Below, one piece after another: positions 22,201-33,760 of a stretch of 64,000 bases of DNA. This DNA is from Flaveria trinervia (taxonomy: Eukaryota; Streptophyta; Magnoliopsida; Asterales; Asteraceae). The notes beneath the pieces were generated by a model, which ran no database searches, was not told the DNA's origin, and saw only the letters and a list, made by a program, of their open reading frames with translations. The translations under genes and the position numbers were made by a program. The stretch lies in contig CM046442.1 in assembly GCA_025506515.1 (NCBI GenBank), positions 57,945,884-58,009,883 on the forward strand. The letters are read 5' to 3'. The first letter of the stretch is position 1, and the number at the start of each line of letters is the position of its first letter.

Positions 22201-22649
22201 CCCAAGAGGATGTCTTTGAAGCTAAGCATACATTTACCATGTGAAAGATAAGTTTTTCAGCATCATGGAAATGTTTCTTCAGAATGGTTGTAGCCCGAAG
22301 ATCACCTTCATACCCATTATTGATAAAGACATATCCATTGTGCCCTTGGGTATTCAGTCACAGGGTGGAGTCATGTAAGTGTAATGCCTGACGAATGATG
22401 TCGGCTGTAACACCACTGGTTTCTGGTTGACGAGGGACCGAACAGAGATTTGGCCAGTAGACTATCAGTATGAACAAAAACATTTGACCAGAATTGAAGA
22501 GAGATTCAGGGTAGATGGTCGGATTCAAGAGAAAGGCTGTGCGATATGGGGAATCCACCATTAGGTCAATGGCATATCAAATTTTTCTAGAAAGCCGACT
22601 TGGTAAGGTATGCAACCATGTGTCGTGGTTTTAGGCTCATGGTTGCCAT
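19296..22649 (-). pseudogene. Env-like ORF of element B2 (degenerate)
   Basis: Start ATG at 22647-22649 (MATMSLKPRHMVAYLTKSAF). The next codon, Trp in B, is TAG here, followed by small deletions. Recognisable in order: MVDSPYRTAFLLNPTIYPES (22561 down); ITADIIRQALHLHD-like; a Pro/Ser-rich stretch around 21680-22050; a helical region YDVLAHNTILEAKVSRLQELLAKK (about 21170-21120) that looks like a short coiled coil; a strongly basic patch (EKKRKRTEDEKAQEK, WKRKRKQ, about 20700-20790) that could be a nuclear localisation signal; helical LDSEIRRLEVNEIHNRWAG; and a C-terminal domain with RVRVWPDPKVSSRIHKRS and YLSEYYGPEFFFEGG, ending at the 19296 stop. At least six frame breaks. Full length would be about 1,100 residues. 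Its sister in B differs mainly by indels. Confidence 0.75.
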
Positions 22650-23492
22650 TTTTGAAAGTATGAAGGTCAGAAGAACGGCTAATGGAACGTTTGAGAAGAA
22701 GACAGGTTTATAGGGTTGGGATAGGAAAAGGCTGAAGAAAAAACTACTGAAGGTTTTGGTGTGGTCATCAGCTGTTTAAAACTACTGATGACGTGGTATT
22801 AACCTTCAGAGGTTTAAAACGACTGACAGTGGTGGTGTTGTCATCAGTTGTATAAAAAACTGAAGACTTGGTTTTGACCATCAGACGTTGAAACAGCAGA
22901 AGTCTTGGTGTGAACCATCAGTAGTTGTGAAACTACTGAAGGTTTGGTTTTGACTTCAAATGATGTAAACTGAGGACTTGGTGTTGTCATCAGTAGTTGT
23001 GAAACTACTGAAGAGATAGTGGTTTTGTCATCAGTTGTTGTAAACAGCTGAAGACTTGGTGTTAGTCTTCAGTAGTTGTAAACTACTGAAGACATAGTTT
23101 TGGCTTCAGTTGTTTTAATGAAAGTAGTTGTATAAACGACTGAAGAGAAATTTCTCATTAGCTATTTTCGTCAATTCATAGCTTTTCAGCTGTTTCAGTC
23201 TGACCTCCACACTTACTCATCAGACTTAGATCTGAGTTTCAGACGTTTCATTGGTCATCAGTACTTATCTGCATTTCTGACTCAGTAGTTGTAGCTACAT
23301 CAGCGTTGTGAGTACACAGTTGTTGTAATACATCAGCTGTTTTAACAAATAAAGTACTTGAGTACAAGAAGTTACTTAAGCTCCAGTAGTTTTAAAACTT
23401 TGAAGGGAGGATAACTTCAGTACTTATATATGACAATAATAAACTAATGATCATAGTAGTACTTGTGAGTTGAGATCATCAGTAGTTGTCAC
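22650..23492 (-). promoter_or_regulatory. Pol-env spacer of B2: repeat array plus TATA box
   Basis: Counterpart of 13851-14465. Full of CATCAGTAGTTGTGAAACTACTGAAG-like inverted words (for example 22915-22945 and 22990-23015) and CTGAAGACTTGG. A TATA element, minus-strand CCTATAAACC, is at 22705-22714, about 56 bp before the env-like ATG. No protein-like frame. Confidence 0.65.
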
Positions 23493-25189
23493 TTATTCTA
23501 GCTGCAGCATACAAGCCTTAGCACTAGGTTTTGGAAAGTTGTGCTATCCAAGGGCTTAGTGAAAATGTCTGCAAGCTCATCAGCACTAGGAACAAATTTT
23601 GGATCAATCAGACCTTTTTCAAAACAATCTCTAATAAATGGTGTCTGATTTCAATATGTTTAGTCCTAGAGTGCTGGACAGGATTCTTGACAATACAAAG
23701 AGCTGAAGAGCTGTCCATTAACAATGGGTCTTAGTCTCTGTTATACCATAATCCAATAATTGGTTTTGAAGCCAGAGTACTGAGATGTATAGCTTGCAGC
23801 AGCAATGTACTCTCCTTCAGCAGTTGATGTAGCAACTGAGGTCTGCTTCTTACTCTGCCAAGAAATCAAGCAGTTGCCTAAGAATGGCATGCTCCAGAAG
23901 TGGACTTTCTTGTCAACTTACACCCTGCATAGTCACTGTCAGAAAAAGCAACTAATTTATCAGAATATCTAGTAGAATACCATAAACCTAGAGATGGAGT
24001 GCCTTGCAGATATCTAAGATCCTCTTGACTGCAATCAAATGAGATTCTTAGGTGCAGCCTGAATCTAGCACAAACACATGTACCAACATAATATCTGGTC
24101 TAGAAGCTGTTAAGTACATCAAGGACCCAATCATACATGTAAAGTGTTTCATCAACCATTTTACCTTTCTGATCTGTATCCAGTTGTGTGGTGTTGCACA
24201 TGGGAGTAGAACAGGCTTACAGTTTTGTAAATCAAACTTTTCCAAAAATCTTTTGTGTATTTGGACTGATGAATGAGATTCCATCAGCCTTTGTTTGATT
24301 TGCAAACCCAGAAAGAACTGTAATTCTCCCATGGCACTCATTTCAAACTTCTGTTGCATCAACTTTGTAAAGCATCACACAACTGTGGATCAGAGGATGC
24401 AAAAAATAATATCATCTACATAAATTTGAACAAGTAGCTTATGCTGATCCACCTTCTTAATAATAAGGTTTTATCTATGGAGCCTCTAGTGAAATATTTT
24501 GCAGAAGAAAGTTAGATAATGTCTCATACCAGGCTCTAGGAGCTTGTTTCAACCATAAAGAGCCTTATCAAGCTTGTATACCCTTCTGGGTGTTTATTAT
24601 CCTCAAAACCTGGAGGTTGACACACATAAACTTCTTCTTTTATTTACCATATAAAATGCACTTTTAACATCGATTTGAAAAACTTTAAGATGGTGGAGTG
24701 CAGCATAGGCTAAGAACAATCTAATTGCCTCCAGTCTGGCTACAGGGGCAAGGTCTCATCATAATCATACCTTCTTCGTTGCAAACCCCTGAACAACCAG
24801 TCTGGCCTTGTTCTTATCAAAGCCCATTTTCAATGTTTTATTTTTCCTAAACACCCATTTAGTGCCTATTGCACACTTACCTGGAGGTAGAGGAACTAGT
24901 TCCCACCTTGCTGTTTCTTGAACTGAAGAAGCTCAAGCTGCATGGCTTCAACCCATCCATTGTCCCTTAAAGCAATGTGATAGTTCTTTGGCTCTTGCTG
25001 ACTAATGAAGAGAGCATAGAAGCTGAAATTTGACAATTGACTTCTTGTTGACACGCCAACATTGATATCACCAATGATTTGAGACATAGGGTGATTCTTC
25101 AGATCTTGGTACACAATAAGATCTGTGCAAGTGTTTGTAGCAGGCTCAGCAGCAACAGATGGTGATGTGAAGCATTTCCTTGAAACCAA
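23493..25189 (-). pseudogene. pol: Element B2 reverse transcriptase and RNase H (broken)
   Basis: RT start NYHIALRDNGWVEAMQLELLQF lies in the 24896-25189 frame. Downstream, sequence matching KARLV..GF, YDETFAPV, FQMDVKSAF and IYVDDIIF is still visible by comparison with B (24400-24830) but is shifted many times. MMQQKFEMSAMGELQFFLGLQIKQ and SLMYLTASRPDIM are in the 24048-24362 frame. The RNase H end is badly shifted (HIEIRHHLLEIVLKKV-like, 23550-23730). The stop aligned with B is TAA at 23493-23495. RT is the most decayed part of B2. Confidence 0.85.
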
Positions 25190-26806
25190 TCAGTAGATGG
25201 TAATTCAAAGGAAGTTGAAGTTTAGAAATCTCATCAGCATTTGTTATGGATTGTGCTACTGGAGCTACAAGACATCAGGTCTAGCTGAATCAGGCAGTTG
25301 ATCACTAAACTTGAAAAGGTGATTACTGATATCATCATCATCATCAGTAACACCAGATGGATGACTAGCTACAGAAGATGATGGATTCATATGATCTGCA
25401 ACAGCAGGCGGTTGATAAGGAACATATTGCAGAATGTCCAGATCAAACAACTCCACAGGGTTTTGTGGAATTGTATCCTTAGGGATTCATTGAACTTCAC
25501 ATGCAAGGTTTCTTCAACTATCTTTGTCCGACAGTTGAATACTCTGTAAGCCTTGCAAGTGGATGAATACCCAACAAAATACCCTGCATCCACCTTAGAA
25601 TCAAACTTTGGATTTGATCCTTTGTGTTGAGAATGTAACAGGGACACCCAAATGCTCTGAAGAATGAATCAAAGGGGCTAAATGATGTAAAACTTCATAA
25701 GGAGTTTTCATCAACCTCTGATTTACTAAGGCTCTATTATGTACATAGCAGGTTGTATTGACAACTTCAGCCCAAAAGGTCAGTGGCAAGACCAGAATCA
25801 GCCAACATGGACCTTGCAGCTTCAATGAGGGTCCTGTTCTTTCTCTCCACTACTCCATTTTGCTCTGGAGTCCTTGGGATGCTATACTGCCTCTTGATTC
25901 CCTTTGACAAGTAAAACTCATCAAGAGTGTGGTTTCTGAATTCAGTACCATTGTCACTCCTCACACACTTAACTGGTAGGGAATACTGCTTCTCAACATG
26001 TAACACAAAGTTCATAATGGACTGAGCAGCCTCATCCTTTGAATGCAAGAAGAAAGTCCATACATATCTAGAGTAATCATCCACAATTACCAGACAGTAT
26101 TTCTTCTTTGCCATACTCATTACCTTCACAGGACCAAAAAGATCCATGTGCAGTAGTTGTAAGCAGGCATTACACTTGGATTCTTCTATGGGTGGGAATG
26201 AAACTTTATGTTGTTTCCTTTTTAAGCATGCAGTGCAGATTTCATCACAATTGAACTCCTTTATTGGAAGACCTCTCACTAAACTCTTGTGGATCAGCTG
26301 ATTCATGTTTTTGAGATTAACATGACCCAGCCTTCTATGCCACAGTTTAGATTCTTGGAGAGAGGCCTTGGAGAACAAGCATGGATGGCCTTTTAACTCA
26401 ATTTTCTTTGACAGATCCAAGGCATATACTCTTCCTATCCTGTTGGCCTTCAGGAGAGTATTATCATCCAGTACTTTGTCAATCAGGCTCAGAACCTTGG
26501 AAGACAGAATCCTACAGTTCTGGCTTGTGAAAAGAGCAACATGTCCTTTGCCACACATCTGACTGACACTCAACAGATTGTATTTGAGATTCTCCACATG
26601 GTTGACATCATCAAATCTAATATCTCCATTAGACACAAATCCCTTTCCAATGATGTAACCTTTAGCATCATTTCCAAATGAGACAAATCCCTTCTTCCTT
26701 GAGAGTAATCATGAAGAAGAGAGCTGCTCCTAGTCATGTGCATGGATCCTCCACTGTCCATATACCAGATGCTTCTTTGGCATGCTGAAGAACCCTGCAA
26801 AATCAT
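25190..26806 (-). pseudogene. pol: Element B2 protease and integrase (core intact)
   Basis: Protease site SIWYMDSGGSMHM is in the 26570-26806 frame; a shift then joins it to a clean 289-codon frame (25767-26636). That frame carries the GAG-pre-integrase domain LWHRRLGHVNLKNMNQLIHKS...CTACLKRK and a complete integrase catalytic core: LLHMDLFGPV (Asp), CVRSDNGTEF (Asp) and NGVVERKNRTL (Glu), with VDDYSRYVWTFF between. This is the best-preserved integrase in the window. The C-terminal half (CYVHNRALVNQRLMKTP, VDAGYFVGYSS) is shifted at about 25770, 25620 and 25450. Confidence 0.9.
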
Positions 26807-29702
26807 AAGAAACTAGTTAGCTTTGGAGACCCAAACCTTTTGGTTTTGGGATTGACTTTATCAACAGATTTAACCATAGCTGGTTTCTCATGATTAACAA
26901 CTGATGAAGATGGAGATGGTGTGAAATAGATTTGGACCTGGAATTCCTTTTCAGTGGTTGATCACAGGGGCTTCAAGTTGGTTAACTCTCCCCAACAGAT
27001 GCTGAACCATCATAACAAGCTGTGTCTGATTTGAAGCTAGAGCTTTCAGTTCATTTGACACTCCAGAGCTTGTTTTTGATGAGTTCCTGGACCCACCATT
27101 TCCTCCTTCTTAGATTTCACAGACTTAGTCTTATGTTTATCATGAGGAACAATATCAGCTGTCTTCTGATACACCGCATCCTTCTTAGTGGATTTGGGTA
27201 AGGCTTGGGTTTATCAGGTTGAGATGATTGTGGTACAAACTTGGTCTCAAACTCAGTTTTCATTTTATTTTTTCTAGTTTAATGAGCTCATCCCTTTGGA
27301 GTTTTAAACCCTTTTTGTACCAACATTCATCAGATAGATGATTGAATTTACCACAAATTTCACATGGTTTATTCTTCATCTTGGACATCTCTACTGCTGA
27401 AGTGGAAACTACTGAAGGTGTGATCTTCAGTACTTCCTCCTATCAGTACTAGGTACTAAAGGATTTGTAATAGCTGAAGACTGGTAATTCAACTGTTTTC
27501 CATCCGTCCTAATACACCGTTTGATGGATTCCTCAGCAGTTGTTAGTCCTTGTATTTCAACTGATTTGAAATGCTTTTCAGATGTTGGGTCTCTTTCAGT
27601 ACTTGGGGTACATTGAGGAACAACATCTGAAGTACTCAGCTTCATATGAGTCTCAGTAGTTAGACCATCAGTCAATTTATTTCCTGAGATCTTAACACTG
27701 GTTTCATTCTCTAATCTTAGATTATCATTGGAGAATGATTCACACGATAATGTGGTTTGGAGATTGCTTTCACTTTCAGACTTAACTATGGAGTTAGGAG
27801 TAAAGTCTGTTGGTGGAGCAGTATGGTTGTAACCAATACCAAACTTCACATTTGAAGCAGTTTGCTTGCTAAGAAGCATTTCAAATCCCTTGCATGATGA
27901 GACCCAGCGGTCACACTCAACTTGGGTCACTGCAAGTTTTTCTTTGAGACTCCTGTGGTCTTCCAGAATAACCACTAGCTTGGCCTTTTCATCATTTAAT
28001 TGGCATTTAAGCTTATAAATCTCATCACTTTTACTGTTAAGAGCAGACTCATACTCAGTTTTTCTTTTGGAAATGGTTTTCTCAAACTCAAGTTTTTGAT
28101 TTATTAATGCTATATTTGCCTCTCTAATAAAGACAAAGGTAGCTATGCATGATTCAGAACATAACTTGGCTTTAGCCTCTGAAGATACCTGAGTTACCTG
28201 CGAAGATGATGCATTTGAGCAGGAACCCTCAGTAGACTCCAGGGCCATGAGAGCAAGATTTCCAAAAGGGTGTTCACCACCATGTTGACTAGCACCAGCA
28301 TAGTATTGCTCAGTGTGACCAGACAAGTTATCAGGTAAGCTACTCCAGTCAACGACTCCAGGTGTGAAGAAGCTGTGATGAGGTTGTGATTGAGATGAAG
28401 ATGGTTGAGGTTCTGGTAGTGCATGAGGTTGTGGTACTATAGGAGCTTGAACTTGATTTGACTGTGGCATATAATAGCGGGGATAAGGATATTGCATTTG
28501 ACCCTGAGGAGCAAAATATGCAGGAGATTGAGGGTGTGATGAATGACTAGAACCAGCAGAATGTTGCCCTTTGGATTGTGAATTGTTATTTGGAAAAGTC
28601 AAAAAAGGTGCAGAGGTGTTAGATCCAGTTGATCTACACTCTCTTGCAAAGTGTCCAAGCCTGTAGCATTTGTGACACTTCAACTTGCTCTTGTCAAAAC
28701 CGACTTTGGTTTTGTCAGAGAGTCCAGGAAATTTCCTGCCAGTTCTCTTGTAGAATTTCTAAGATCTGATATTGATCAAGGCCATTTGACTCAAAATATC
28801 CATCTCTTCTAAATCATCATCAGCAATGCCCTTCAAATCATCCATGATAAAGCATAGATTGTCACTATTATTACCAGAATGACAATCAACACTCACAAAG
28901 GCATGATTAGAATTGTTTGAGGTGAAATCAATATGCTCATCATAGTGGCATTCTGATCCTGCATACTCTGACTCATGACTTACCAAGGCAGTGTTTCCTG
29001 GTACAAAGTCATCAGTGAGCTTTCCAGATGATGACAGTTTTCGTTTCTGTTCTCTCTCTCTCAAATGTGAGCAATTTCCCATGGAGTTGGGTGAGAGATA
29101 GTTTGTCCAAATTTGCACTAGAGCGTAGGACAATAGTATATGTGTCCCATCTCTCAGACAGTGATCTGAGAAATCTGTTATTCATCTGGCTATTGGTGTA
29201 CTCATGTTTGACCATTTTTAATTCAGAGATCAAACAAGAGAACCGCTCAAACTGTTGAGTCAGTGTCTCACCCTTCCTATGAGAGAATGTCTCATATTGT
29301 TGGGCAAGGATTTCTCTATTATTTGCCAAGACCTCATCTGTTCCTCCAAATTGTTCTTTCAAGGCATTCCAAAGGTCTTGGGTAGTTTCATAATGCATTA
29401 GCCAGAATAGATTTCATTGGGCAGTGCCATGGCTAGAATTCCATGGGCTTTTGCATCAATCTCAAACAATTCTTATCCTCATATGAGTATTGCTCCCTCC
29501 TCTTCGGAACCATTTGATTGGTTTCCGGGTTATTCACTATAGGCTTGTGTGGACCATGTACCACTGATGTCCAACAACCTGAGCTGTTAACAAACAGGTG
29601 ATGGAGCATTCATCGTTGCCATATGTTATACTCACTTCTAACCAGCATTGGAGGCTTGGTTGAGGAACCAGTATTGTGAGGATCATTGGAAGGAGTAGTC
29701 AT
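26807..29702 (-). pseudogene. gag: Element B2 gag (long Sirevirus-type, partly intact)
   Basis: Start ATG 29700-29702 (MTTPSNDPHNTGSSTKPP). An early TGA (IWQR then stop, near 29625) and a 1-bp deletion near 29460 break the N-terminus. The Gag core DLWNALKEQFGGTDEVLANN is intact at 29012-29398. A long clean frame (27427-28683) carries the CCHC knuckle CHKCYRLGHFAREC at its start, the Pro/Gln/Ser region, and a coiled-coil stretch (IREANIALINQKLEFEKTISKR...KCQLNDEKAKLVV, about 27930-28120). The second finger (CEICGKFNHLSDEC) is at about 27325-27365. Coiled coils in Sirevirus Gags have been linked in the literature to dynein light chain 8-type partners; whether this one binds is not visible. Confidence 0.87.
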
Positions 29703-29919
29703 TTTAGGTCCAAATACAATTTAATTCAAGCTTTTAAAAGATTTTACACAGACCACAACAGACTCAATGAAAACCAAGAATAAATCTCAGGATGTATGGC
29801 CAAAAACACAAAAAATTCAATCTCTATAACCGTTTCTTGCAAAAATGCTAATTCAATCAAACTTGGATCTTAGATAGCAGTTTCAATGATCAATTATTAG
29901 ATCGATCAATGATTAACCT

Positions 29920-29931
29920 ACTCTGATACCA
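29920..29931 (-). other. Primer binding site of B2
   Basis: Minus-strand TGGTATCAGAGT, 11 of 12 bases of the tRNA-Met site, two bases from the LTR end. Confidence 0.88.
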
Positions 29932-29933
29932 TT

Positions 29934-30830
29934 TGACATGATCAGTGATCTCAAGTTTGATGGATTAGAGTGTAACGCAGCGGAATAAGAACAAGAATTA
30001 GACAAATTATAGCAAGAATTTGATATTCGTATGCATTAAGAACAAATACGGTGTAACGAGAGAATATATTTCTGTGAAAGGGAATGTTTCAATTATATCA
30101 AATGTTTCTGCTCAATCATTCACCGATTACAATTAGGTTGACACTCCTTATATAGAGTGCAATCACTGCTGATATCACGGGATAGTGACATCTGGCAGAT
30201 TTATTACAAAAATAACTAACACTTAACAAACTACTGAAATGTTCACAACTACTGAGAACATATCAGAGAGTGCTAAGCACAAAATATAAAACTACTGATG
30301 CTAAACTACTGAAACTAAACTACTGAAACTAAACTACTGATTACAAAACTACTGAAAAGGGAAAATGTAAAACTACTGAAAGAAAGCCGTCACAACTACT
30401 GAAGAAGACCTCTTCAGCTATTGTGACAACGTCTGATACTTGGTCTTCAGTACTTGTCTTCAGCACTTGTCTTCAGACTGTCTTCGGTACTTGTCTTCAG
30501 ACTTTGTCTTCAGCACTTGTGTCTTCAGACTTTGTCTTCAGCACTTGTCTTCAGACTTTGTCTTCAGCACTTGTGTCTTCAGACTTTGTCTTCAGCACTT
30601 GTGTCTTCAGACTGTCTTCAGCACTTGCATCTTCAGACTTTGTCTTCAGCACTTGTGTCTTCAGACTTTGTCTTCAGCACTTGTGTCTTCAGACTTTGTC
30701 TTCAGCACTTGTGTCTTCATACTTTGTAATCAGTTGTTGTCTTCAGTTGTTGTGGACTTCAGCAGTTTTTGTGACGTCTGTGGGACTTAAAGGTTTTTCT
30801 GATCCGGCTCATTGGTTCTTTTGTCCAACA
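29934..30830 (-). repeat. 5' LTR of B2 (897 bp)
   Basis: Sense strand TGTTGGACAAAAG...GATCATGTCA. TATA box, minus strand TATATAAGG, at 30147-30155. The U3 array is at 30440-30720. Confidence 0.9.
30440..30720 (-). repeat. Tandem GTCTTCAG array in the B2 5' LTR
   Basis: Period-28 array like 18765-19060. On the sense strand it reads CTGAAGAC, the core word of the B LTR array, but amplified and more regular. It lies about 285 bp or more upstream of the TATA box. Confidence 0.85.
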
Positions 30831-30835
30831 AACAA

Positions 30836-31346
30836 AGTCTGAAGAACAAAGACTGAAGACAAAGAGTGAAGACCAAAGTGATCAGTAGTTGTCACAACAG
30901 CTGAAGTTATCAACCTCAGTAGTTGTGATGGTTTCCTTTCAGTACTTGTAATTTACTTTTCAGTAGTTATAGTTTCAGTAGTTTAGTTTTAGTAGTTTTA
31001 TGTTTCTTGTACTTAGCATTCTCTGAGATGTAATCAGTAGTTGAGAACATTCTCAGTAGTTTACATAGTTTCAGTAGATTGAATAATTCTGTTAAATGTC
31101 ATTATCAGGTGACATCAGCAGACGTCACATCTCCTATATAAGGGATGTTGACCTAGTTGTAAAGTGTGACATTGAGCCACCACGAAAGCATATGAATGAA
31201 ATATCTCTTTTGTAGAATTCCCTTTTTCTATTACCATTTAGTGTTACATTGAATATCAATTGTGTTCTTGTGAATTGTTTAATTCGTTGTTTGAATTTCG
31301 ATGCAATACTCTCTAATCAATCAAACTTAGATCACTGATCCTAACA
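30836..31346 (+). repeat. 3' LTR of B, right part
   Basis: Continues the B LTR after the B2 target duplication (30831-30835) and matches 6905-7420, including the TATA box region near 31134. Ends GATCCTAACA at 31346, followed by TTATG, the altered right target duplication. Confidence 0.9.
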
Positions 31347-32108
31347 TTATGTGACCTTTATCCCACACATACAGTAATTTCACCTCAACTTCACAAGTAT
31401 CTACATTTATGGTTAGGTGACCTTTATCCCATAAACAAGTTGCATGTGAATCGAGTGTTGTTTAAGAGGATGGTGTTAAACTTTTTTGAAAAGGTTTTTT
31501 ATAGTTTCTAAAATTCTAGTTTTTAGAAAAACCTTTTATACTTTACAATTTGTATGCATTCAAATGCATGGTATTTTATGAAAAACTATTTTCATGGTTC
31601 CTTTTAATAAAACTCATTTTTATTAAATCATTAACCCTTATTAAACTCATTTTATTAATTCCTTTAATGATGTTAAAGAACCAATTTTATGCTTGTTTTA
31701 TCATAGTTGTGCAACAAGTTTATCAACTTTCAATAAAATGTCAAAGACATCCAAACAACCAAAACAAACAACCAAACATACAATATAAGCGCATAACCAT
31801 AGCCAACTATTTTGACCACACTTGCTTGCCATAACAAGTGTGCCAAGAGGTCATTCCTAAGGGTAAAACATGACATGAATCTTGTGTCGGTGAACTCCCA
31901 CTTGAACCCGTATCCATATGCTTCAAGTAACCCTTTTGTGTTGTGATTTCACCATCTTCTTTAGGTATCTTCTTGGTCATCCAAAACAGCCCCAAAGAAC
32001 AATTACACAGAAAAACCTAATGCATTTTTTCTAGAAAAATAAAGAGCAAACTAATCTATTTATTACATACCAAGTGAAACAAATAAATTACATAGCCTTT
32101 GTTACAAC
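31347..32108 (-). other. Leader of element A, middle part
   Basis: Resumes the A leader after B. Matches F at 62070-62760 (leader motifs, then a Pro/Ile-poor AT-rich stretch, then the CACAAGTGTG block, here near 31830). Complete leader motif at 31411-31430 and the right half of the interrupted copy at 31351-31363. Ends at ACAAC (32104-32108), the target duplication of element C. No gene. Confidence 0.82.
31411..31430 (-). promoter_or_regulatory. Leader motif copy 3 of element A
   Basis: Minus-strand GGGATAAAGGTCACCTAACC, identical to copy 1 at 6381-6400. Copy 2 is split between 6609-6615 and 31351-31363 by element B. Confidence 0.6.
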
Positions 32109-32366
32109 TGTTGGATTCTATATGCCCAAGACACATAGAACATTGATGCGGTTAGTATGTCATGATCCAAGTCGGGTTATACCCAATAACAAGCTTTGCA
32201 ATCACCGAAAATTATTCAATTGATGATATGATCATGCAATTAAATAATAACACCAAATATAGAAAATGGGTTTTCTAAATAAGTTGCATATGAGATGGAA
32301 CAACTTATTAGGATATTTTGTTCAAGAATATTACTTAGTGTTATTTAAGTTAGTTAGATAACATTA
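32109..32366 (+). repeat. 5' LTR of C, left part
   Basis: Matches the 3' LTR from 41747 until CATTA (32362-32366), where the solo LTR begins. Confidence 0.93.
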
Positions 32367-33688
32367 TGTCACACCCCAACCTTGATGGCGGAAACGTCGA
32401 GATGTGAGGGTTAAGATTGTTCACAACCACATAACGCTATAATTAAATGTAAATATTTAAATTATAAGTTTCAAAAGGAAATACAAACATAAGTATCAAA
32501 CATGAAATAAGTTCAAACATAAATCAAAACATAACATAACATTTTAATTATTAAACTAGGTCCAAATCCTAGTTTTATTGCAAGCTTCAAAAGTCCACTT
32601 TAAACTTGGGGATTTCCTAAAACATGATAAAAAATAAAGGCCAACTATAAATAGTTGGTGAGTTTCCAAGGTTTCATACATAATATGATAAGATTACAAG
32701 TAGCAATTCATGTCATAGGTCATAAGTTAGTAAGGTTATAGAACACATATTGTTACAACCAAACCTCGAGTTGATTACAAGTATATAAGATTGGCTAAGT
32801 GTATTTGGTTCCCATGATGAACAAGCATACGTCATCAGGAGCTGGCAATACCTCGGCTTTAGCACCAAATAGGCTTGTCAGGCCCAAAGATCTAAGACGT
32901 CGCAAGGCTAGCAATAGTTAATGATTGTAAACAAACTATGCATCTCATATAATCACTTACAACACACAAATAACCATGACAAAATATAAAGATGAATTGC
33001 AAGTGCTTTACAAGTCTCAAACGTTTATAAGTGTATCATGTATAAGTATCATGTTTCACCCCCAAATAGTGTGAAAAATGTAAAAAGGGGCAAGGAGAAC
33101 TCACTTGGCTAAAAGTATAAGTATGAAGATTAATAAGATTGATAATAAACGTTGTTCCAAGATGGACATCACAAGGCACCTAAATATATATATTATAAGA
33201 TTTTAGGTTAATAATAAGGTTTAACGATTAAACGCGAACCAAGGTGGCTAAGAGAATTTGAGGTTTTGATAAAAACACCTTATTTTAATTTTAAAGAAAA
33301 GTGTGATACTAATTAATTAGTTTGTCATAAAAAACAAGTTTACAATAATTAACAAAGTTTAAACATATAAAGTGTAAGTATCTTTTATATACATTTGTAA
33401 AAATTATAGTTTTAAACAATAACATTTGATCTAATAAAAATTGTAGTGATATACATCATCATTTATAGTCTATTTTATAGAAATATCCTAATTATAACCT
33501 TTGTAAAAAAAATTTTAAGTAAGTTATTTAATTATTTAAATCAAATAAAAATTTAGAAAATTATTTGGTGTTTATAAAAATATTTAAAGTTTACAAAAAT
33601 TATTGTTATGTTTATTAAAAATTTTCCATAATGATTTTATTGGCTAAAAAGCCTTAAAAAATACATGAGGGTGCCCAGGTTCGAGCCC

Positions 33689-33760
33689 GGGTTCGAACCC
33701 AGGACCTCATGTCCAAAGTGCAGCGTCTTAACCAGTAAACCAAGGCCTCAGCCGCGGTTT
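33689..33760 (-). other. tRNA-like stretch with A- and B-box matches
   Basis: On the minus strand TGGTTTACTGGTT (33730-33742) fits a Pol III A box, and GGGTTCGAACCC (33689-33700) is a good B box about 30 nt downstream. GTTT/AGAC can form a D stem, but the anticodon stem and T stem pair poorly, so it is not a functional tRNA. Likely a tRNA-derived relic or chance-selected motif inside the solo LTR. Confidence 0.4.

Larger units (their letters stand above)
18282..30830 (-). mobile_element. Sirevirus-like element B2 nested in the B 3' LTR
   Basis: Full-length 12.5-kb relative of B in opposite orientation: 3' LTR 18282-19158, env-like ORF (19296-22649), gag-pol (23493-29702), PBS and 5' LTR 29934-30830. 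The target duplication AACAA flanks it exactly (18277-18281 and 30831-30835). LTR ends on the sense strand are TGTTGG...GATCATGTCA. Both LTRs, PBS and PPT are present, so it inserted as a complete element after B, and later mutations broke its genes. Confidence 0.93.
6616..31346 (+). mobile_element. Sirevirus-like Ty1/copia element B (split by B2)
   Basis: An LTR retrotransposon with LTRs starting TGTTGGACC and ending GATCCTAACA. The 5' LTR is 6616-7420, followed by a tRNA-Met PBS, gag-pol (7651-13850), an env-like ORF (14466 to about 17850), a PPT, and a 3' LTR split into 17994-18281 and 30836-31346 by element B2. The flanking 5-mers are TTAGG (6611-6615) and TTATG (31347-31351): a 5-bp target duplication with one mismatch. 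Removing B restores the A leader as GGTTAGG-TGACC. An env-like gene after pol and a long Gag with coiled coil place it in the Sirevirus (Maximus/SIRE) lineage; that clade call is by architecture, not by phylogeny. Without B2 and its duplicated target it is about 12.2 kb. Confidence 0.92.

Noticed and set aside
30423..30842. Open frames across the B2 5' LTR
   Set aside because: Same repeat artefact as at 18755-19119; peptides are low-complexity.
33689..33760. A functional tRNA gene
   Set aside because: Anticodon and T stems do not pair and no acceptor stem is formed; kept only as a tRNA-like stretch.
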